Notes under the pieces: generated by a model
The model's input: the letters and a program-made list of their open reading frames with translations, nothing else
What the model was told of the DNA's origin: nothing
Databases searched by the model: none
Assembly: GCA_002256425.1 (NCBI GenBank)
Contig: NKIZ01000001.1
Coordinates: 1,137,943-1,201,942 of the forward strand
Source: Alphaproteobacteria bacterium PA2
GTDB taxonomy: Bacteria; Pseudomonadota; Alphaproteobacteria; Caulobacterales; Caulobacteraceae
Reading direction: 5' to 3'
Length of the DNA stretch: 64,000 bases
Program-made: the position numbers and the translations under genes
Shown here: piece by piece, positions 26,989 to 36,351 of the stretch
Position numbering within the stretch: the first letter of the stretch is position 1
Layout of the letters: every line of letters starts with the position of its first letter

Positions 26989-27476
26989 GCCTGCGCTTCG
27001 CCGCGCCGGCGTTTGGGGCCCGTATAGTTGGGGTCGCGCCTGCGCCGTCGATCCGGGCCGAAATAGTCAGGCGCCTGGATGAAGTCCCGGGGCCGCTCGA
27101 TAATGGCTTCGAGGCGTTCCAGAACGGCCTTCACACTGATCGGCTTGGCGACGAACTCGTTGACGCCGACATCCCGAGCTTCCTGGATCCGGCTGAGGGT
27201 CATGTGCCCGGTTATCATCAGCACAGGCAACATGGGTTTGGCGCTGTCCGGTGACCGCCTGATCAAACGGACAAGATCAATGCCATCGAAGGGCTCCATG
27301 GCCATGTCCGTGATCAGTATGTCGATATCCTGATCGCGGATTGTCTGCAGGGCCTGGGCGCTGTCGCCCGCCAGGTGAACCTGGCCAATGCCTGTGGACT
27401 TGACGACCTGCAGCAACATGGACCGCATATGGGCGTTGTCATCGACAATCAGGACATTGAGGCTGGTCAGAGCCAT
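26985..27476 (-). CDS. Single-domain CheY-like response regulator with arginine-rich tail
   Basis: A 163-residue receiver protein: VLIVDDNAHMRSMLLQV with the acidic pocket, phosphorylatable Asp in DILITDMAMEPFDG at about residue 56, MITGHM, and Lys in FVAKPISVKAV. No DNA-binding or enzymatic domain follows. Instead the C terminus, from about residue 135, is a basic tail with two similar units, YFGPDRRRRR and YTGPKRRRG. Output is therefore probably by protein-protein contact. It lies four bases upstream of aroC on the same strand, which looks like chance organisation. Confidence 0.9.
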   Translation of the reverse strand: MALTSLNVLIVDDNAHMRSMLLQVVKSTGIGQVHLAGDSAQALQTIRDQDIDILITDMAMEPFDGIDLVRLIRRSPDSAKPMLPVLMITGHMTLSRIQEARDVGVNEFVAKPISVKAVLERLEAIIERPRDFIQAPDYFGPDRRRRRDPNYTGPKRRRGEAQA

Positions 27477-27480
27477 GGAG

Positions 27481-28575
27481 TCAGCGCCCGACGCCCACCT
27501 GGCCGCGATGGCGCAGAAAGGCGTCGGCCAGGACGCAGGCCATCATGGCCTCGACAACCGGGACCGCCCGAAGGCCGACACAAGGATCGTGTCGCCCCTT
27601 GGTGCGCAGGTCGACGTCTTCGCCGGCTTCATTGAGCGTGCGTCGAAGGGTCAGGATGGATGAGGTCGGCTTGAAGGCCACCCGCGCAACAACGGGCTGG
27701 CCGGAGGATATCCCGCCCAGAATCCCGCCTGCCTTGTTGGACAGGAACAGGGGGCCGTCATTTCCGGCCCGCATTTCGTCGGCGTTTTCCTCGCCGGTCA
27801 GGGCCGCAGACCCAAAGCCGGCGCCGATCTCCACACCCTTGGCGGCGTTGATCGACATGAGGGCGCCGGCGAGCTCGGCGTCCAGCTTGCCATAGATCGG
27901 TGCGCCCCAGCCTGCGGGAACGCCGATGGCTTCCACCTCGACAATGGCGCCCGTCGATGAGCCCGCCTTGCGGATGGTCTCCAGGTGCTCTTCCCAGACC
28001 GGAACCATTTCGGGGTCCGGACACCAGAAGGGGTTTTCCTCGGTCTGGCTCCAGTCGAAGCGGTCACGATTGATGGCGTGGGGCCCGATCTGGACCACGG
28101 CGCCCCGGATGGTGACGCCCTCAAGGATCCTGCGCGCAATTGCGCCTGCGGCGACCCGGGCGGCGGTTTCACGGGCGGATGCCCGTCCGCCACCCCGATA
28201 GTCCCGAACGCCATACTTGGCGAAATAGGCATAGTCGGCATGGCCAGGCCGGAAGGCCTGGGCGATTTCCGAATAGTCCCGGCTGCGCTGGTCGACATTC
28301 TCGATTATCATCGAGATCGGCGTGCCGGTCGTGACCTGGCCATTTGTCCGGTCGTCTTCAAAGACGCCCGACAGGATCTTCACGGCATCAGGTTCCTGGC
28401 GCTGGGTGACGAACTTGCCCTGACCTGGGCGACGCTTCTCAAGCCAGACCTGGATATCGGCCTCGGTCAGCGGGAGCCCGGGGGGGCACCCATCGACAAC
28501 ACAGCCGAGCGCCGGGCCGTGGCTTTCGCCCCAGGTGGTGACTCGAAAAAGGTGGCCAAAGGTATTGTGCGACAT
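27481..28575 (-). CDS. aroC: Chorismate synthase
   Basis: AroC removes phosphate from 5-enolpyruvylshikimate-3-phosphate to give chorismate, with reduced FMN as cofactor. The 364-residue protein has the family signatures: [19 protein letters not shown] near the N terminus, [20 protein letters not shown] at about residue 125, and [20 protein letters not shown] followed by [14 protein letters not shown] near the C terminus. The length is normal for the monofunctional bacterial enzyme. Confidence 0.98.
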   Translation of the reverse strand: MSHNTFGHLFRVTTWGESHGPALGCVVDGCPPGLPLTEADIQVWLEKRRPGQGKFVTQRQEPDAVKILSGVFEDDRTNGQVTTGTPISMIIENVDQRSRDYSEIAQAFRPGHADYAYFAKYGVRDYRGGGRASARETAARVAAGAIARRILEGVTIRGAVVQIGPHAINRDRFDWSQTEENPFWCPDPEMVPVWEEHLETIRKAGSSTGAIVEVEAIGVPAGWGAPIYGKLDAELAGALMSINAAKGVEIGAGFGSAALTGEENADEMRAGNDGPLFLSNKAGGILGGISSGQPVVARVAFKPTSSILTLRRTLNEAGEDVDLRTKGRHDPCVGLRAVPVVEAMMACVLADAFLRHRGQVGVGR

Positions 28576-28590
28576 TGCGTCGCTAATACC

Positions 28591-29271
28591 CTACCCGCCG
28601 TTGGCCGCAAAGAGCGCCAGGGTCCGATCCCGCGCAAGGATCGCGCTCTCGGGGTGGTAGTCCGTCCTGCGGTCGGAATTGAAGCCGTGCCCTGCCTCGT
28701 AAACATGCACGGCGACCTCAGGATGTTTGGCGGCGACGGCTTCCACCCCCTCCATGGGGATGCCGTGATCGTTGCGGCCAAAATGCAGGATGGTGGGGCA
28801 CTTGGGGGTCTGGTCCGCCATGCCGGGGATCATGCTGCCGTAATAGCCGGATGCAGCGGCGAGGTCCGGGGAACGGCAGGCCATGGCCCAGGCCATGCTG
28901 CCGCCGTAGCAATAGCCCGTGATGAATACGGGGCCCGTGGATTTCAGGGCGTCTATGCAGGTCTGGACGTCGTTCATGGCCTGGGGGAAGGAGTGCAGTT
29001 CCCGCGCGACCTTGATGGCTTTCTGGATGTCGTCTGGCTCGTAAGTGGCCTGGAAATTCGGAGCGACCCGGTCGTAGAGAGCCGGGGCCAGGACCTCGTA
29101 GCCGTCTTCGGCATAGCCGTCGCAGAGCTCCTTGATATGGTCGGTGACCCCGAAGATTTCCTGGATGAGGACCAGTCCGCCCTTCCGGGTCCCCCTGGGG
29201 TCCACGTGGTAGACGCCGATGGATGCGCCATCGCTCATCGCCCTCGGGGTCATGGTTCCGCGCGTTGTCAT
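28591..29271 (-). CDS. Dienelactone hydrolase family protein
   Basis: A 226-residue alpha/beta hydrolase of the dienelactone hydrolase family. The nucleophile motif is GYCYGGSMAWAMA, with Cys in place of Ser as in carboxymethylenebutenolidase; IQEIFGVTDHIKELCDGYAE is the conserved N-terminal block, and the catalytic His sits in YEAGHGFN. An ATG at 29271 with GGGAGA eight bases upstream is the chosen start. True dienelactone hydrolases act in chlorocatechol breakdown, but many homologues have other ester substrates and no catechol gene is nearby. It lies 15 bases upstream of aroC. Confidence 0.9.
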   Translation of the reverse strand: MTTRGTMTPRAMSDGASIGVYHVDPRGTRKGGLVLIQEIFGVTDHIKELCDGYAEDGYEVLAPALYDRVAPNFQATYEPDDIQKAIKVARELHSFPQAMNDVQTCIDALKSTGPVFITGYCYGGSMAWAMACRSPDLAAASGYYGSMIPGMADQTPKCPTILHFGRNDHGIPMEGVEAVAAKHPEVAVHVYEAGHGFNSDRRTDYHPESAILARDRTLALFAANGG

Positions 29272-29376
29272 TCCATCGTCTCCCTTTTGGCCAACCCTAG
29301 CGCCGCGCCGGGGCAGGGCAAGTCTTCTGCGACCTGTGGTCGCAATTCCTCAGAATGGGGAGCCCCAAGGGCGCCC

Positions 29377-29391
29377 TTAACCACAACTTAG
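29377..29391 (+). promoter_or_regulatory. Candidate CtrA-binding site
   Basis: TTAACCACAACTTAG fits the CtrA full site TTAA-N7-TTAA with one mismatch in the last base, and its first half extends to TTAACCA, the preferred CtrA half-site form. It lies about 100 bases upstream of the globin-coupled chemoreceptor start. Motility and chemotaxis genes are typical CtrA targets in this order. No other full-spacing site was found by eye in the window. Confidence 0.5.
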
Positions 29392-29492
29392 GGCCTGCGA
29401 CTGACAGCCTGAGGGTGTGGGGCAAATTGCGGCAGCCCTCAATCCAGGCGCGCGCAGGACCATCAGCGCAGCGACCGAACCGGGACGTGGTT

Positions 29493-31013
29493 ATGAGCAG
29501 AGAATCCCTGGCGACCCAGCAGGCTTTTGTCGGCCTGGATCCAAAAGCCATAAAGTCGCTGCGCGGCAATCAGGACTTCATCAAGGCGGAAATCCCCGCT
29601 GCCCTGGACGCCTTCTATGCAAGGGTCCGGGACTATCCGCATACTCAGGCCTTCTTCAAGGATGACGGGCATATGGCGGCCGCAGCCGGCCTGCAGGAGA
29701 AACATTGGGCGACCATAGCCAGCGGTGTCTATGGGGCCGACTACGAAGCTGGCGTACGCGCCATAGGCCGCGCCCATGCCAGGATCGGGCTTGATCCCAG
29801 CTGGTACATAGGCGGCTACGCCAATGTCGCCGACCACATGGTTCGCGCCATGGTGAAGGCCCACTGGCCAGGTTCGGAGGACGGCCCGGTAGAGGGCGCA
29901 GACGAGGCCGGCGAGGCCGTGTCCAGTTTCATCAAGGCGGCCATGCTGGACATGAGCATCGCCATCACCGTCTACATGGACGCCCTGCAGGAGGAACGTG
30001 ATCGGCTCGAGGCCATCCGGGCGGAGAATGAAGCCAATCAGTCAGCCCTGGTCCACGAACTGCGGGCCGCCCTTTCAAAGCTGGCGGGTGGTGATCTGAC
30101 GTCGAGGATCACAAGGAAGGTCAGTCCGGAGTTCGAAGCTCTGCAGAATGACTTCAACGGCGCCACCGAGGCGCTGGACGGGGCCATGCTCAATGTCGCC
30201 TTGAATGCCCGGTCCATCTACCAGGGGGTGGAGGAGATCAGGGTCGATTGCGAAGACCTGTCCAGGCGCACCGAGCGCCAGGCGGCCACCCTGGAAGAAG
30301 CAGCGGCAGCGCTCGAGGAAATCACGGTCACCGTCAGGAGTTCCGCCGCCGGCTCAAGGAAGGCCAGCGATGTGGTCAGCGAAGCCAAGGCCCAGGCCGA
30401 ACACTCCGGCGTTGTGGTGGATCAGACGGTCGCGGCCATGGGGAAGATCGAGACGTCGGCAGGACAGATCGCGCAGATCATCGGCGTCATCGACAATATC
30501 GCCCTGCAGACCAATCTGCTGGCGCTCAATGCCGGCGTTGAAGCGGCGCGGGCAGGGGAGTCCGGGCGTGGCTTTGCGGTCATTGCTTCGGAGGTCCGGG
30601 CCCTTGCCCAGAGGTCGGCGGATGCGGCGAAGGAGATAAAGACCCTCATTTCCCAGTCGGCCCGCCAGGTCGAGGCGGGGGTCGCCCTGGTGGACCAGAC
30701 CGGCCAGGCCCTGCGGGGCATTGTCGATAAGGTCATGGAGATAGATCAGCTGGTCGGTGCGATCTCGGTCTCGTCCCAACAGCAGTCGGCGGCCCTGCAG
30801 GAGGTCAACCTGTCGGTCAGCGAGATGGACAGGGTCACCCAGCAGAACGCCACAATGGTCGACAAGACCACGTCCTCCACCCAGTCGCTCAAGGGGCTGG
30901 CCGTGGACCTTCGCACCCTGATCCGCGGCTTCGAGATTACGCGCCGAAGCGGCCCATCGCCGGCCCGAGAGCTCCAGAGCCAGTTGCAGGACCAGGTTCA
31001 GTCTGCCGGTTAG
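29493..31013 (+). CDS. Globin-coupled methyl-accepting chemotaxis protein (aerotaxis sensor)
   Basis: A 506-residue soluble chemoreceptor. The start is ATG 29493 (MSRESLATQQAF); the open frame runs further upstream but through a putative promoter. Residues about 1-165 form a protoglobin sensor with the proximal haem His in GRAHARIGLDPSWYIGGY, matching HemAT-type oxygen sensors. A short linker, a HAMP-like part (LSKLAGGDLTSRI) and a methyl-accepting signalling domain follow, with the hairpin tip NLLALNAGVEAARAGESGRGFAVIASEVRALAQRSA for coupling to CheA/CheW. There is no transmembrane segment, so it would sit in cytoplasmic or array-associated clusters. Binding of oxygen or another gas is expected. 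A candidate CtrA site lies upstream. Confidence 0.93.
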   Translation: MSRESLATQQAFVGLDPKAIKSLRGNQDFIKAEIPAALDAFYARVRDYPHTQAFFKDDGHMAAAAGLQEKHWATIASGVYGADYEAGVRAIGRAHARIGLDPSWYIGGYANVADHMVRAMVKAHWPGSEDGPVEGADEAGEAVSSFIKAAMLDMSIAITVYMDALQEERDRLEAIRAENEANQSALVHELRAALSKLAGGDLTSRITRKVSPEFEALQNDFNGATEALDGAMLNVALNARSIYQGVEEIRVDCEDLSRRTERQAATLEEAAAALEEITVTVRSSAAGSRKASDVVSEAKAQAEHSGVVVDQTVAAMGKIETSAGQIAQIIGVIDNIALQTNLLALNAGVEAARAGESGRGFAVIASEVRALAQRSADAAKEIKTLISQSARQVEAGVALVDQTGQALRGIVDKVMEIDQLVGAISVSSQQQSAALQEVNLSVSEMDRVTQQNATMVDKTTSSTQSLKGLAVDLRTLIRGFEITRRSGPSPARELQSQLQDQVQSAG

Positions 31014-31084
31014 GCCAGAGGCCATTTGACTCTGCGGGTCAAACCCGGCCCACATGACATCCTGGCTTTCTTCAGGAGACGATC

Positions 31085-32149
31085 ATGGCCCCCATCCCCA
31101 GGCGCGGAACCGTTGCGGTCACCGGAGCGGCCGGCTTCCTTGGCGGCTGGACAGTCAGACTCCTGCTCGAACAGGGGTTCCGGGTTCGCGCCTGTGTCCG
31201 CAATGTTGATGATCCAAAGCGGACAGATTTTCTGAAGGCCATGCCGGGCTATGCCTCCGGCCGCCTGACCCTCCATGCCGCCGATCTGGACCAGGACGGC
31301 TGCTATGACGAGATATTCAAGGGCTGCCACGGCGTAGCCCACATTTCCCACGTCAGCGGCTATGATGATCCGGCCTATGTCGCCCGGGTCTGCGATCACA
31401 TCATCGCCAGCGTCAATGAATCAGGCAGCGTCTCGCGGGTCGTCGTCACATCGAGTATTGCCGCCATCATTTCCGAAATTGATCTGAAGGAAGTGGTCCG
31501 CCGCCCCGTCTTCTACGAGGACCGCTATCCTGACGAGATGAACCCCAAGCGGACGCCAGAGCGCGGGCAGGGATATTCCATGGGCAAGCTCATCGCCGAG
31601 CGGGCCTTTGCTGAAGCCGCCGAAAAGAATGGGAACTGGGACGCCATTACCTGCTGTCCCGGCGATAATGTCGGACCGATCCAGTCGGCCCACCAGAAGG
31701 ACATGGGGCCCTGGCAACACTTCATCGAAACCATGCTGCTCGGCGAGTATCAGCAGAACGGCGCCTATCGCCCATGGATGACCGTGGACGTCCGTGATGA
31801 CGCCCTCTGCCACATCGGCCTGCTGACCAGCAGTTCCGTGCGCAATGGCGAGCGGTACATCGCCTGGTCCACGGACGCCCGGAATGTCGAGGACATCTGC
31901 GCAGACATAGACCGGCTCCTGCCGGAAATCGGCCTGGCCCCGCCAGTTCTGATCGACCCCTTTCCAGAACGAATTCAGGCCCGGGAGGCTGAGTTCCGGG
32001 GAATTTGGGCCCAGGCGGAGCTGCGCAATGACCGCATCCGCAATGCCGTGGGGGTGACCTTCCGTCCCCTGGACGACTCGATACGCGATTGCGTTGAAAG
32101 CCTGATCGCCGTTGCGGGGGTCAGGCCCAAGGTCCGGCAGGCCACCTGA
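31085..32149 (+). CDS. NAD(P)-dependent epimerase/reductase, dihydroflavonol-4-reductase-like SDR
   Basis: A 354-residue extended short-chain dehydrogenase. AGGAGACGATC precedes the ATG, a strong ribosome site. The cofactor motif is VTGAAGFLGGWTVRLLLEQG, the Asp-rich LTLHAADLDQDG binds adenine, VVVTSSIAAI carries the catalytic Ser region and YSMGK is the Tyr-x3-Lys pair. The arrangement matches dihydroflavonol or cinnamoyl-CoA reductase-like bacterial enzymes that reduce a carbonyl next to a bulky group. The physiological substrate is unknown. It stands alone between the chemoreceptor and a secreted protein gene. Confidence 0.88.
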   Translation: MAPIPRRGTVAVTGAAGFLGGWTVRLLLEQGFRVRACVRNVDDPKRTDFLKAMPGYASGRLTLHAADLDQDGCYDEIFKGCHGVAHISHVSGYDDPAYVARVCDHIIASVNESGSVSRVVVTSSIAAIISEIDLKEVVRRPVFYEDRYPDEMNPKRTPERGQGYSMGKLIAERAFAEAAEKNGNWDAITCCPGDNVGPIQSAHQKDMGPWQHFIETMLLGEYQQNGAYRPWMTVDVRDDALCHIGLLTSSSVRNGERYIAWSTDARNVEDICADIDRLLPEIGLAPPVLIDPFPERIQAREAEFRGIWAQAELRNDRIRNAVGVTFRPLDDSIRDCVESLIAVAGVRPKVRQAT

Positions 32150-32240
32150 CCTCGACCCCCTGTGTCACGGTGACATCATACAGTCTCCGGCTTGCAGATT
32201 GAGCCGGAGTCCGGCAGCCTCCCTGAAAAAGGAGCTGTTG

Positions 32241-32840
32241 ATGCGCGTCTTCTTTCTGGCTGCAAGCCTTGCCCTGGTTGCGACGCCGACGCTGGCGGCC
32301 CCGAAATCCATACTCCAGTCTGCTCCGGAGTTTGCGGCCTGCAAGTGGACGACCGTCAAGGCTGGTCCAATGTCCCTGAGCGGCTTTGACTGCAGGCGTG
32401 ATGCAACCGAAACCCGCCTGGTCGGAGACACTGGACTGCCCGGCTTCTGGCTTGAGACCAGGGGATCCGATGGCGTCGAGCGCCGGTTGGCCCTGAGGAC
32501 CTTCGCCAAGCCCGTAAAGGCGGGACTTACGTCCATCCTTCCGGCGGTGAGGAAGGAGTCTCCGGGCTCCGCCACCGCAAGCTGCGCCTTTGTCGCCCAC
32601 CCGGCCAGACCCTATCCCGGCGCCCGCGCCTATGCCCTCGAGCCGACCGGCGTCGCTGGAAAGGCCTTCCAGGCCGGGGAAGTGGACGAGCCCTGCGGCG
32701 CCCTGGGCGTGGGCCAGGTTGGTGACCGTTACTTCTATGTGGCCAAAGGCCGGCCAGACATGGTCGTGATGGTGGATATGGGCAGCGAAATCCAACCCTT
32801 CGACCCGGCGACGCTTACCTTTGGAGGAGCAGCGAAATGA
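32241..32840 (+). CDS. Secreted protein of unknown function
   Basis: A 199-residue protein exported by a Sec signal peptide (MRVFFLAASLALVATPTLAA). The start at 32241 has AAGGAG at the right distance; the frame is open further upstream but without a signal or ribosome site. The mature part carries four Cys (EFAACKWTTV, GFDCRRDA, SASCAFV-like and DEPCGAL regions), suggesting disulfides in the periplasm. I see no known domain. Its stop overlaps the next gene's start by four bases (ATGA), so the two unknown proteins are coupled. Confidence 0.78.
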   Translation: MRVFFLAASLALVATPTLAAPKSILQSAPEFAACKWTTVKAGPMSLSGFDCRRDATETRLVGDTGLPGFWLETRGSDGVERRLALRTFAKPVKAGLTSILPAVRKESPGSATASCAFVAHPARPYPGARAYALEPTGVAGKAFQAGEVDEPCGALGVGQVGDRYFYVAKGRPDMVVMVDMGSEIQPFDPATLTFGGAAK

Positions 32841-33247
32841 CGGCTACTGGAACCGGAACCAAAGACGATCCCTGGCTGTTGCAGACCCCGCCTCTGAGTT
32901 CCGACTTCACCATGCATCGCGATCACCGTGATGGACGGGACATACTGGTCTGCACCGTGGGCAAGACCATCCTGCACTATGACGCCCGGTGCCTTGAGGA
33001 TCTCCACGCCATGCTCAAGGCGCATGGCGACTGGATGGAGCTGGGTTCGGCGGACGAGCAGAAGGACGCCAGGCCCGGAACCGTCGAGGCCTGGGGCCGT
33101 TCTTCCGACAATCCCGTCGGAGGCTGGTACGGCCTGAAGAAGGGCTTCCGCGGTCGTTTCGGCATGTATGTGCCGCCGCTGATGGAGCGGCTGGGACTGG
33201 CCGAGGTTGAGCACAACCCCCGCAATAACCGCATGCGGGCGATCTAG
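32837..33247 (+). CDS. Conserved hypothetical protein
   Basis: A 136-residue soluble protein starting MTATGTGTKDDPWLLQTPPLSSDF. It contains ILVCTVGKTILHYDARCLEDLHAML and GGWYGLKKGFRGRFGMYVPPLMERLGL, and ends in an Arg/Asn-rich stretch. I recognise it only as a type of short hypothetical protein seen in proteobacteria and cannot assign a function. Translational coupling to the secreted protein upstream is clear from the ATGA overlap. No cofactor-binding motif is visible. Confidence 0.75.
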   Translation: MTATGTGTKDDPWLLQTPPLSSDFTMHRDHRDGRDILVCTVGKTILHYDARCLEDLHAMLKAHGDWMELGSADEQKDARPGTVEAWGRSSDNPVGGWYGLKKGFRGRFGMYVPPLMERLGLAEVEHNPRNNRMRAI

Positions 33248-33256
33248 CCCCGGTCG

Positions 33257-34048
33257 CTAGTTGAGGTGCCCTGAAAAGGGGTAGACCGCATTGCGCCAGC
33301 TGGACCGGACAAAGGGTTTCCAGTCACCTTCCGGCTGGGCCAGACGATCGGCGATGGCGAAGAGAACGGCAGGGTTCACCCCAAGGCCGCAATGGCTGCC
33401 ATAGACTTCGATATTGTCCGTCTGCGGGGCGGCCTTCTCGATGCAGTTGCGCCAGGGAACCACCCCGTCACCCTTGGAGTAGATCGAGGTGGAGGGCATG
33501 GGCGGCGGCTCTGCACTGGCCTTCAGCCTTTCCTCGAAGTCCTCGCCGAGTTCTCCCGTGATGAACTGGTAGAGCTTTGACGGCTTGGAGGCGAAGGGAT
33601 CGCCCGTAAACGGCGAGCCCAGGGTTATGACCTGCCGAACCTGATCGGGAACCTGCTTGGCCAGTTCGCGGGCCATGACGCCGCCGAGGCTCCACCCCAC
33701 CAGACTGACCTTGCCGTCAGAGGCTTCTGCAATGTCCCTGAACCGGCTCATGAGCTTTTCGCCCTCGCGGCCAATGGCGTGGGGGCCGAAATTGCGGCCC
33801 AGCTCCCAGGCGTGGGCGTCATATCCCAGAAATTTCAGATATCTCCGGAGCGGATCCGTCGAGGTGTCGCCTGCAACGAACCCGGGGAGGACAAGCACGG
33901 CGTGGCCATCACCCTTTGGGGCCTTGGACAGGAAAGGCGTCGCGATCGGAAGCGTGGAGAACTCAAACATCGCCCGGTGGAATTCGGTCAGGGTCAGAAA
34001 ATTTGAGGGCGCCTTGATCGGATCAAACGGCGAAAACGCAGCGGGCAT
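33257..34048 (-). CDS. Alpha/beta hydrolase, lipase-like
   Basis: A 263-residue alpha/beta hydrolase without a signal peptide. VLVLPGFVAGDTSTDPLRRYL contains the oxyanion region, VGWSLGGVMARELA is the nucleophile elbow, and a His occurs in YGSHCGLGVNPAVLFAIADRL with an Asp in SIYSKGDGVVPW. The pattern resembles the PGAP1/lipase-like group that hydrolyses lipids or esters. It is convergent with the hypothetical gene at 33247 and divergent from the WS/DGAT gene at 34197, with about 150 bases between; the shared lipid theme may be coincidental. Confidence 0.85.
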   Translation of the reverse strand: MPAAFSPFDPIKAPSNFLTLTEFHRAMFEFSTLPIATPFLSKAPKGDGHAVLVLPGFVAGDTSTDPLRRYLKFLGYDAHAWELGRNFGPHAIGREGEKLMSRFRDIAEASDGKVSLVGWSLGGVMARELAKQVPDQVRQVITLGSPFTGDPFASKPSKLYQFITGELGEDFEERLKASAEPPPMPSTSIYSKGDGVVPWRNCIEKAAPQTDNIEVYGSHCGLGVNPAVLFAIADRLAQPEGDWKPFVRSSWRNAVYPFSGHLN

Positions 34049-34196
34049 GAGATCTCCTTCGCGTCAGAACCACGGTCTGACTGCTACAAGAGCCTAGAAT
34101 GCACCGAACCGTTGCGTAAACCCCAAATATCCCATCGACTTATGCTCAAGTCCGGGCTTCTATCCTTCAAACAATTGAGCGCTGGGAGGCCTCGGG

Positions 34197-35627
34197 GTGC
34201 AGCATTTAAGCAGTTTGGATGCGTCTTTCCTTCATCTGGAAACCCCTGAAACGCCCATGCATGTGGGCAGCCTGACATTGCTTGAACTGCCCGACGGCTA
34301 TGCCGGCAATTTCTACGACGATGTGAAGGCGATGCTGATCAATCGCTCCAACATTTCGCGGATCTTCCAGCACAAGCTGGCCCCCATGCCCTTTGAACTG
34401 GCCGATCCTGTCTGGATCGAGGACGATGACGTCGACTTCGACTACCACATCCGCCACGTCATCCTGCCCAAGCCGGGAACCCGGCTCCAGCTTGAGGCCC
34501 TGGTCGCAAGACTGCATTCAAGCCTGCTGGACCGCAGCCGTCCGCTTTGGGAAGCCTATGTGATCGAGGGCCTCGAGGACGGGAAGGCCGCCTACTACTT
34601 CAAGGGGCACCACTCGGCCCTTGATGGTCAGTCTGGCGCCGAGCTGGCGCGGGCGATCTATGACCTGACGCCGGAAGTTCGCGTGTTTGATACGCCCCAG
34701 CGTCCCAAGCGCCATCAGTACCAGCTGGGCGTCACCGAAATGATGGAAGCTGGCGTCAGCAATGCCGCCCGCAGTTATTTCAACCTGATCAAGGCCTTGC
34801 CGGGCGCCGCCAAGGGCATTGGCGCCCTGGCCAAGGAAGTGGTCACCGGCGGCGATCTGAAGGGTCGCCTGAAGAGTCTCGCGCCGGCGCCGAGGACCCT
34901 GTTCAACGCCTCGATCACCAACCAGCGGTCCTACGCCACCTTCACGGCGCCGATTGCAGAGATCAAGGCCATGGGAAAGCGCCATGGCGGCACGCTGAAT
35001 GACACGGTTCTGGCCCTGTGCAGCACGGCCATGAAATCGTTCCTGGACGAACGTGGTGGAGCGCCAAAAGGATCTCTCGTGGCCGCGGTGCCGGTCAGCC
35101 TGCGGGAAGCTGGCGACGCGACCATGAACAACCAGGTCTCGATGATGACCGTGAGCCTGGCCACGGACGTCAGTGATGTGGGTGAAAGGTTCAAGGCCAT
35201 CAAGGCGTCTTCGACGGCAAGCAAGGGCGTAGTCAACAGTATCCGCGGCGCAATTCCCACCGATATGCCCGTGCTGGGATCACCCTGGATGATGGGAGGC
35301 TTTGCATCCCTTTATGGCCGATCCGGCCTTGCCGATCGCGCGCCGCCCCAGGCCAACGTCGTTGTCTCGAATGTGCCGTTTTCGCCGGTCACGCTCTATC
35401 TGGCGGGGGCGAAGATGCTGAGCGCCTATGCGGTCTCGATCCCCTACCATGGCATGGCCCTGAACGTGACGGTGCAGAGCTATGGAGAGTCGCTGGACTT
35501 CGGCCTCACAGCCTGCCGGCGGGCCATGCCGGTCAGCGAGATGCAATCCCTGGTGAAACATCTCTCAGCCGCCTACGAACTGCTCAAGGCGGCGCCTGCG
35601 ACGGTGGAGACCAAGGCCAAGGCCTGA
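34197..35627 (+). CDS. Wax ester synthase / diacylglycerol acyltransferase (WS/DGAT)
   Basis: A 476-residue acyltransferase that would use acyl-CoA to make wax esters or triacylglycerol at the inner membrane. It starts at GTG 34197 with GGGAGG upstream; the N-terminal [21 protein letters not shown] is the standard opening. The catalytic HHSALDG is at about residue 138, and the second conserved block [13 protein letters not shown] and C-terminal [25 protein letters not shown] fit. Full length. Storage-lipid formation is the expected role; no lipid-body protein gene is adjacent. Confidence 0.93.
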   Translation: MQHLSSLDASFLHLETPETPMHVGSLTLLELPDGYAGNFYDDVKAMLINRSNISRIFQHKLAPMPFELADPVWIEDDDVDFDYHIRHVILPKPGTRLQLEALVARLHSSLLDRSRPLWEAYVIEGLEDGKAAYYFKGHHSALDGQSGAELARAIYDLTPEVRVFDTPQRPKRHQYQLGVTEMMEAGVSNAARSYFNLIKALPGAAKGIGALAKEVVTGGDLKGRLKSLAPAPRTLFNASITNQRSYATFTAPIAEIKAMGKRHGGTLNDTVLALCSTAMKSFLDERGGAPKGSLVAAVPVSLREAGDATMNNQVSMMTVSLATDVSDVGERFKAIKASSTASKGVVNSIRGAIPTDMPVLGSPWMMGGFASLYGRSGLADRAPPQANVVVSNVPFSPVTLYLAGAKMLSAYAVSIPYHGMALNVTVQSYGESLDFGLTACRRAMPVSEMQSLVKHLSAAYELLKAAPATVETKAKA

Positions 35628-35688
35628 ATTCGGCGATCCCGGGTCTAAACAGCCTGACGACCGCGATCAGACCTTCTATATCGGCCTC

Positions 35689-36351
35689 ATGTCAGACAAA
35701 CCCACCATTCCGCATTCGCCGACCGAGGACGAATATCTGAAGTCCGTGGCCGCTGCTGATCTGCCGCCCTTGACCGCAGAAGACCCCATGGACCTGTTCA
35801 GCCATTGGCTTGCCGAGGCGACAGCCAAGGAGGTCAATGACCCCAACGCCATGGCGCTGGCGACGGTGGATGAAACCGGTCTGCCGGATGTCCGCATGGT
35901 CCTGCTGAAGGACGCTGGTCCCGACGGCTTTGTCTTCTACACAAACCTCGGCAGCGCCAAGGGTCAGCAGCTTGCGGCCCAGCCCCAGGCCGCCCTGCTG
36001 TTCCACTGGAAGTCCCTGCGGCGGCAGGTTCGTGTTCGTGGCGCGATCACGCCGGTTACGGGCGAAGAGGCTGACGCCTATTGGGCGACCCGGGCGCGGC
36101 CTGCGCAACTTGGCGCCTGGGCGTCTGAGCAGTCGCGGCCCCTCCCTGACCGGCTGGCCTTTGAGCGGCGCATTGCAGAATTTGGCCTGAAGTTCGGTCT
36201 GGGCAAGGCGCCGCGGCCGCCGCACTGGTCGGGCTTCCGCCTGACCCCGCAGAGCCTTGAGTTCTGGCGGGATCGACCCTTCCGCCTGCATGAGCGGCTG
36301 TCCTTCCATCGCGCCGGCGCAGGCTGGACAACGGAACGGCTCTATCCGTGA
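35689..36351 (+). CDS. pdxH: Pyridoxamine 5'-phosphate oxidase
   Basis: PdxH oxidises pyridoxamine and pyridoxine 5'-phosphates to pyridoxal 5'-phosphate with FMN. The 220-residue product has the FMN-binding blocks [20 protein letters not shown] and [19 protein letters not shown], then RVRGAITPV and the C-terminal signature [17 protein letters not shown]. The stop overlaps the start of the next gene (TGATG), implying coupling to the kinase-like fusion gene. Confidence 0.96.
   Translation: MSDKPTIPHSPTEDEYLKSVAAADLPPLTAEDPMDLFSHWLAEATAKEVNDPNAMALATVDETGLPDVRMVLLKDAGPDGFVFYTNLGSAKGQQLAAQPQAALLFHWKSLRRQVRVRGAITPVTGEEADAYWATRARPAQLGAWASEQSRPLPDRLAFERRIAEFGLKFGLGKAPRPPHWSGFRLTPQSLEFWRDRPFRLHERLSFHRAGAGWTTERLYP

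Noticed and set aside
27985..29391. 468-codon plus-strand frame across aroC and the dienelactone hydrolase
   Set aside because: It spans two well-supported minus-strand genes and the space between them, and shows no protein-like motif.
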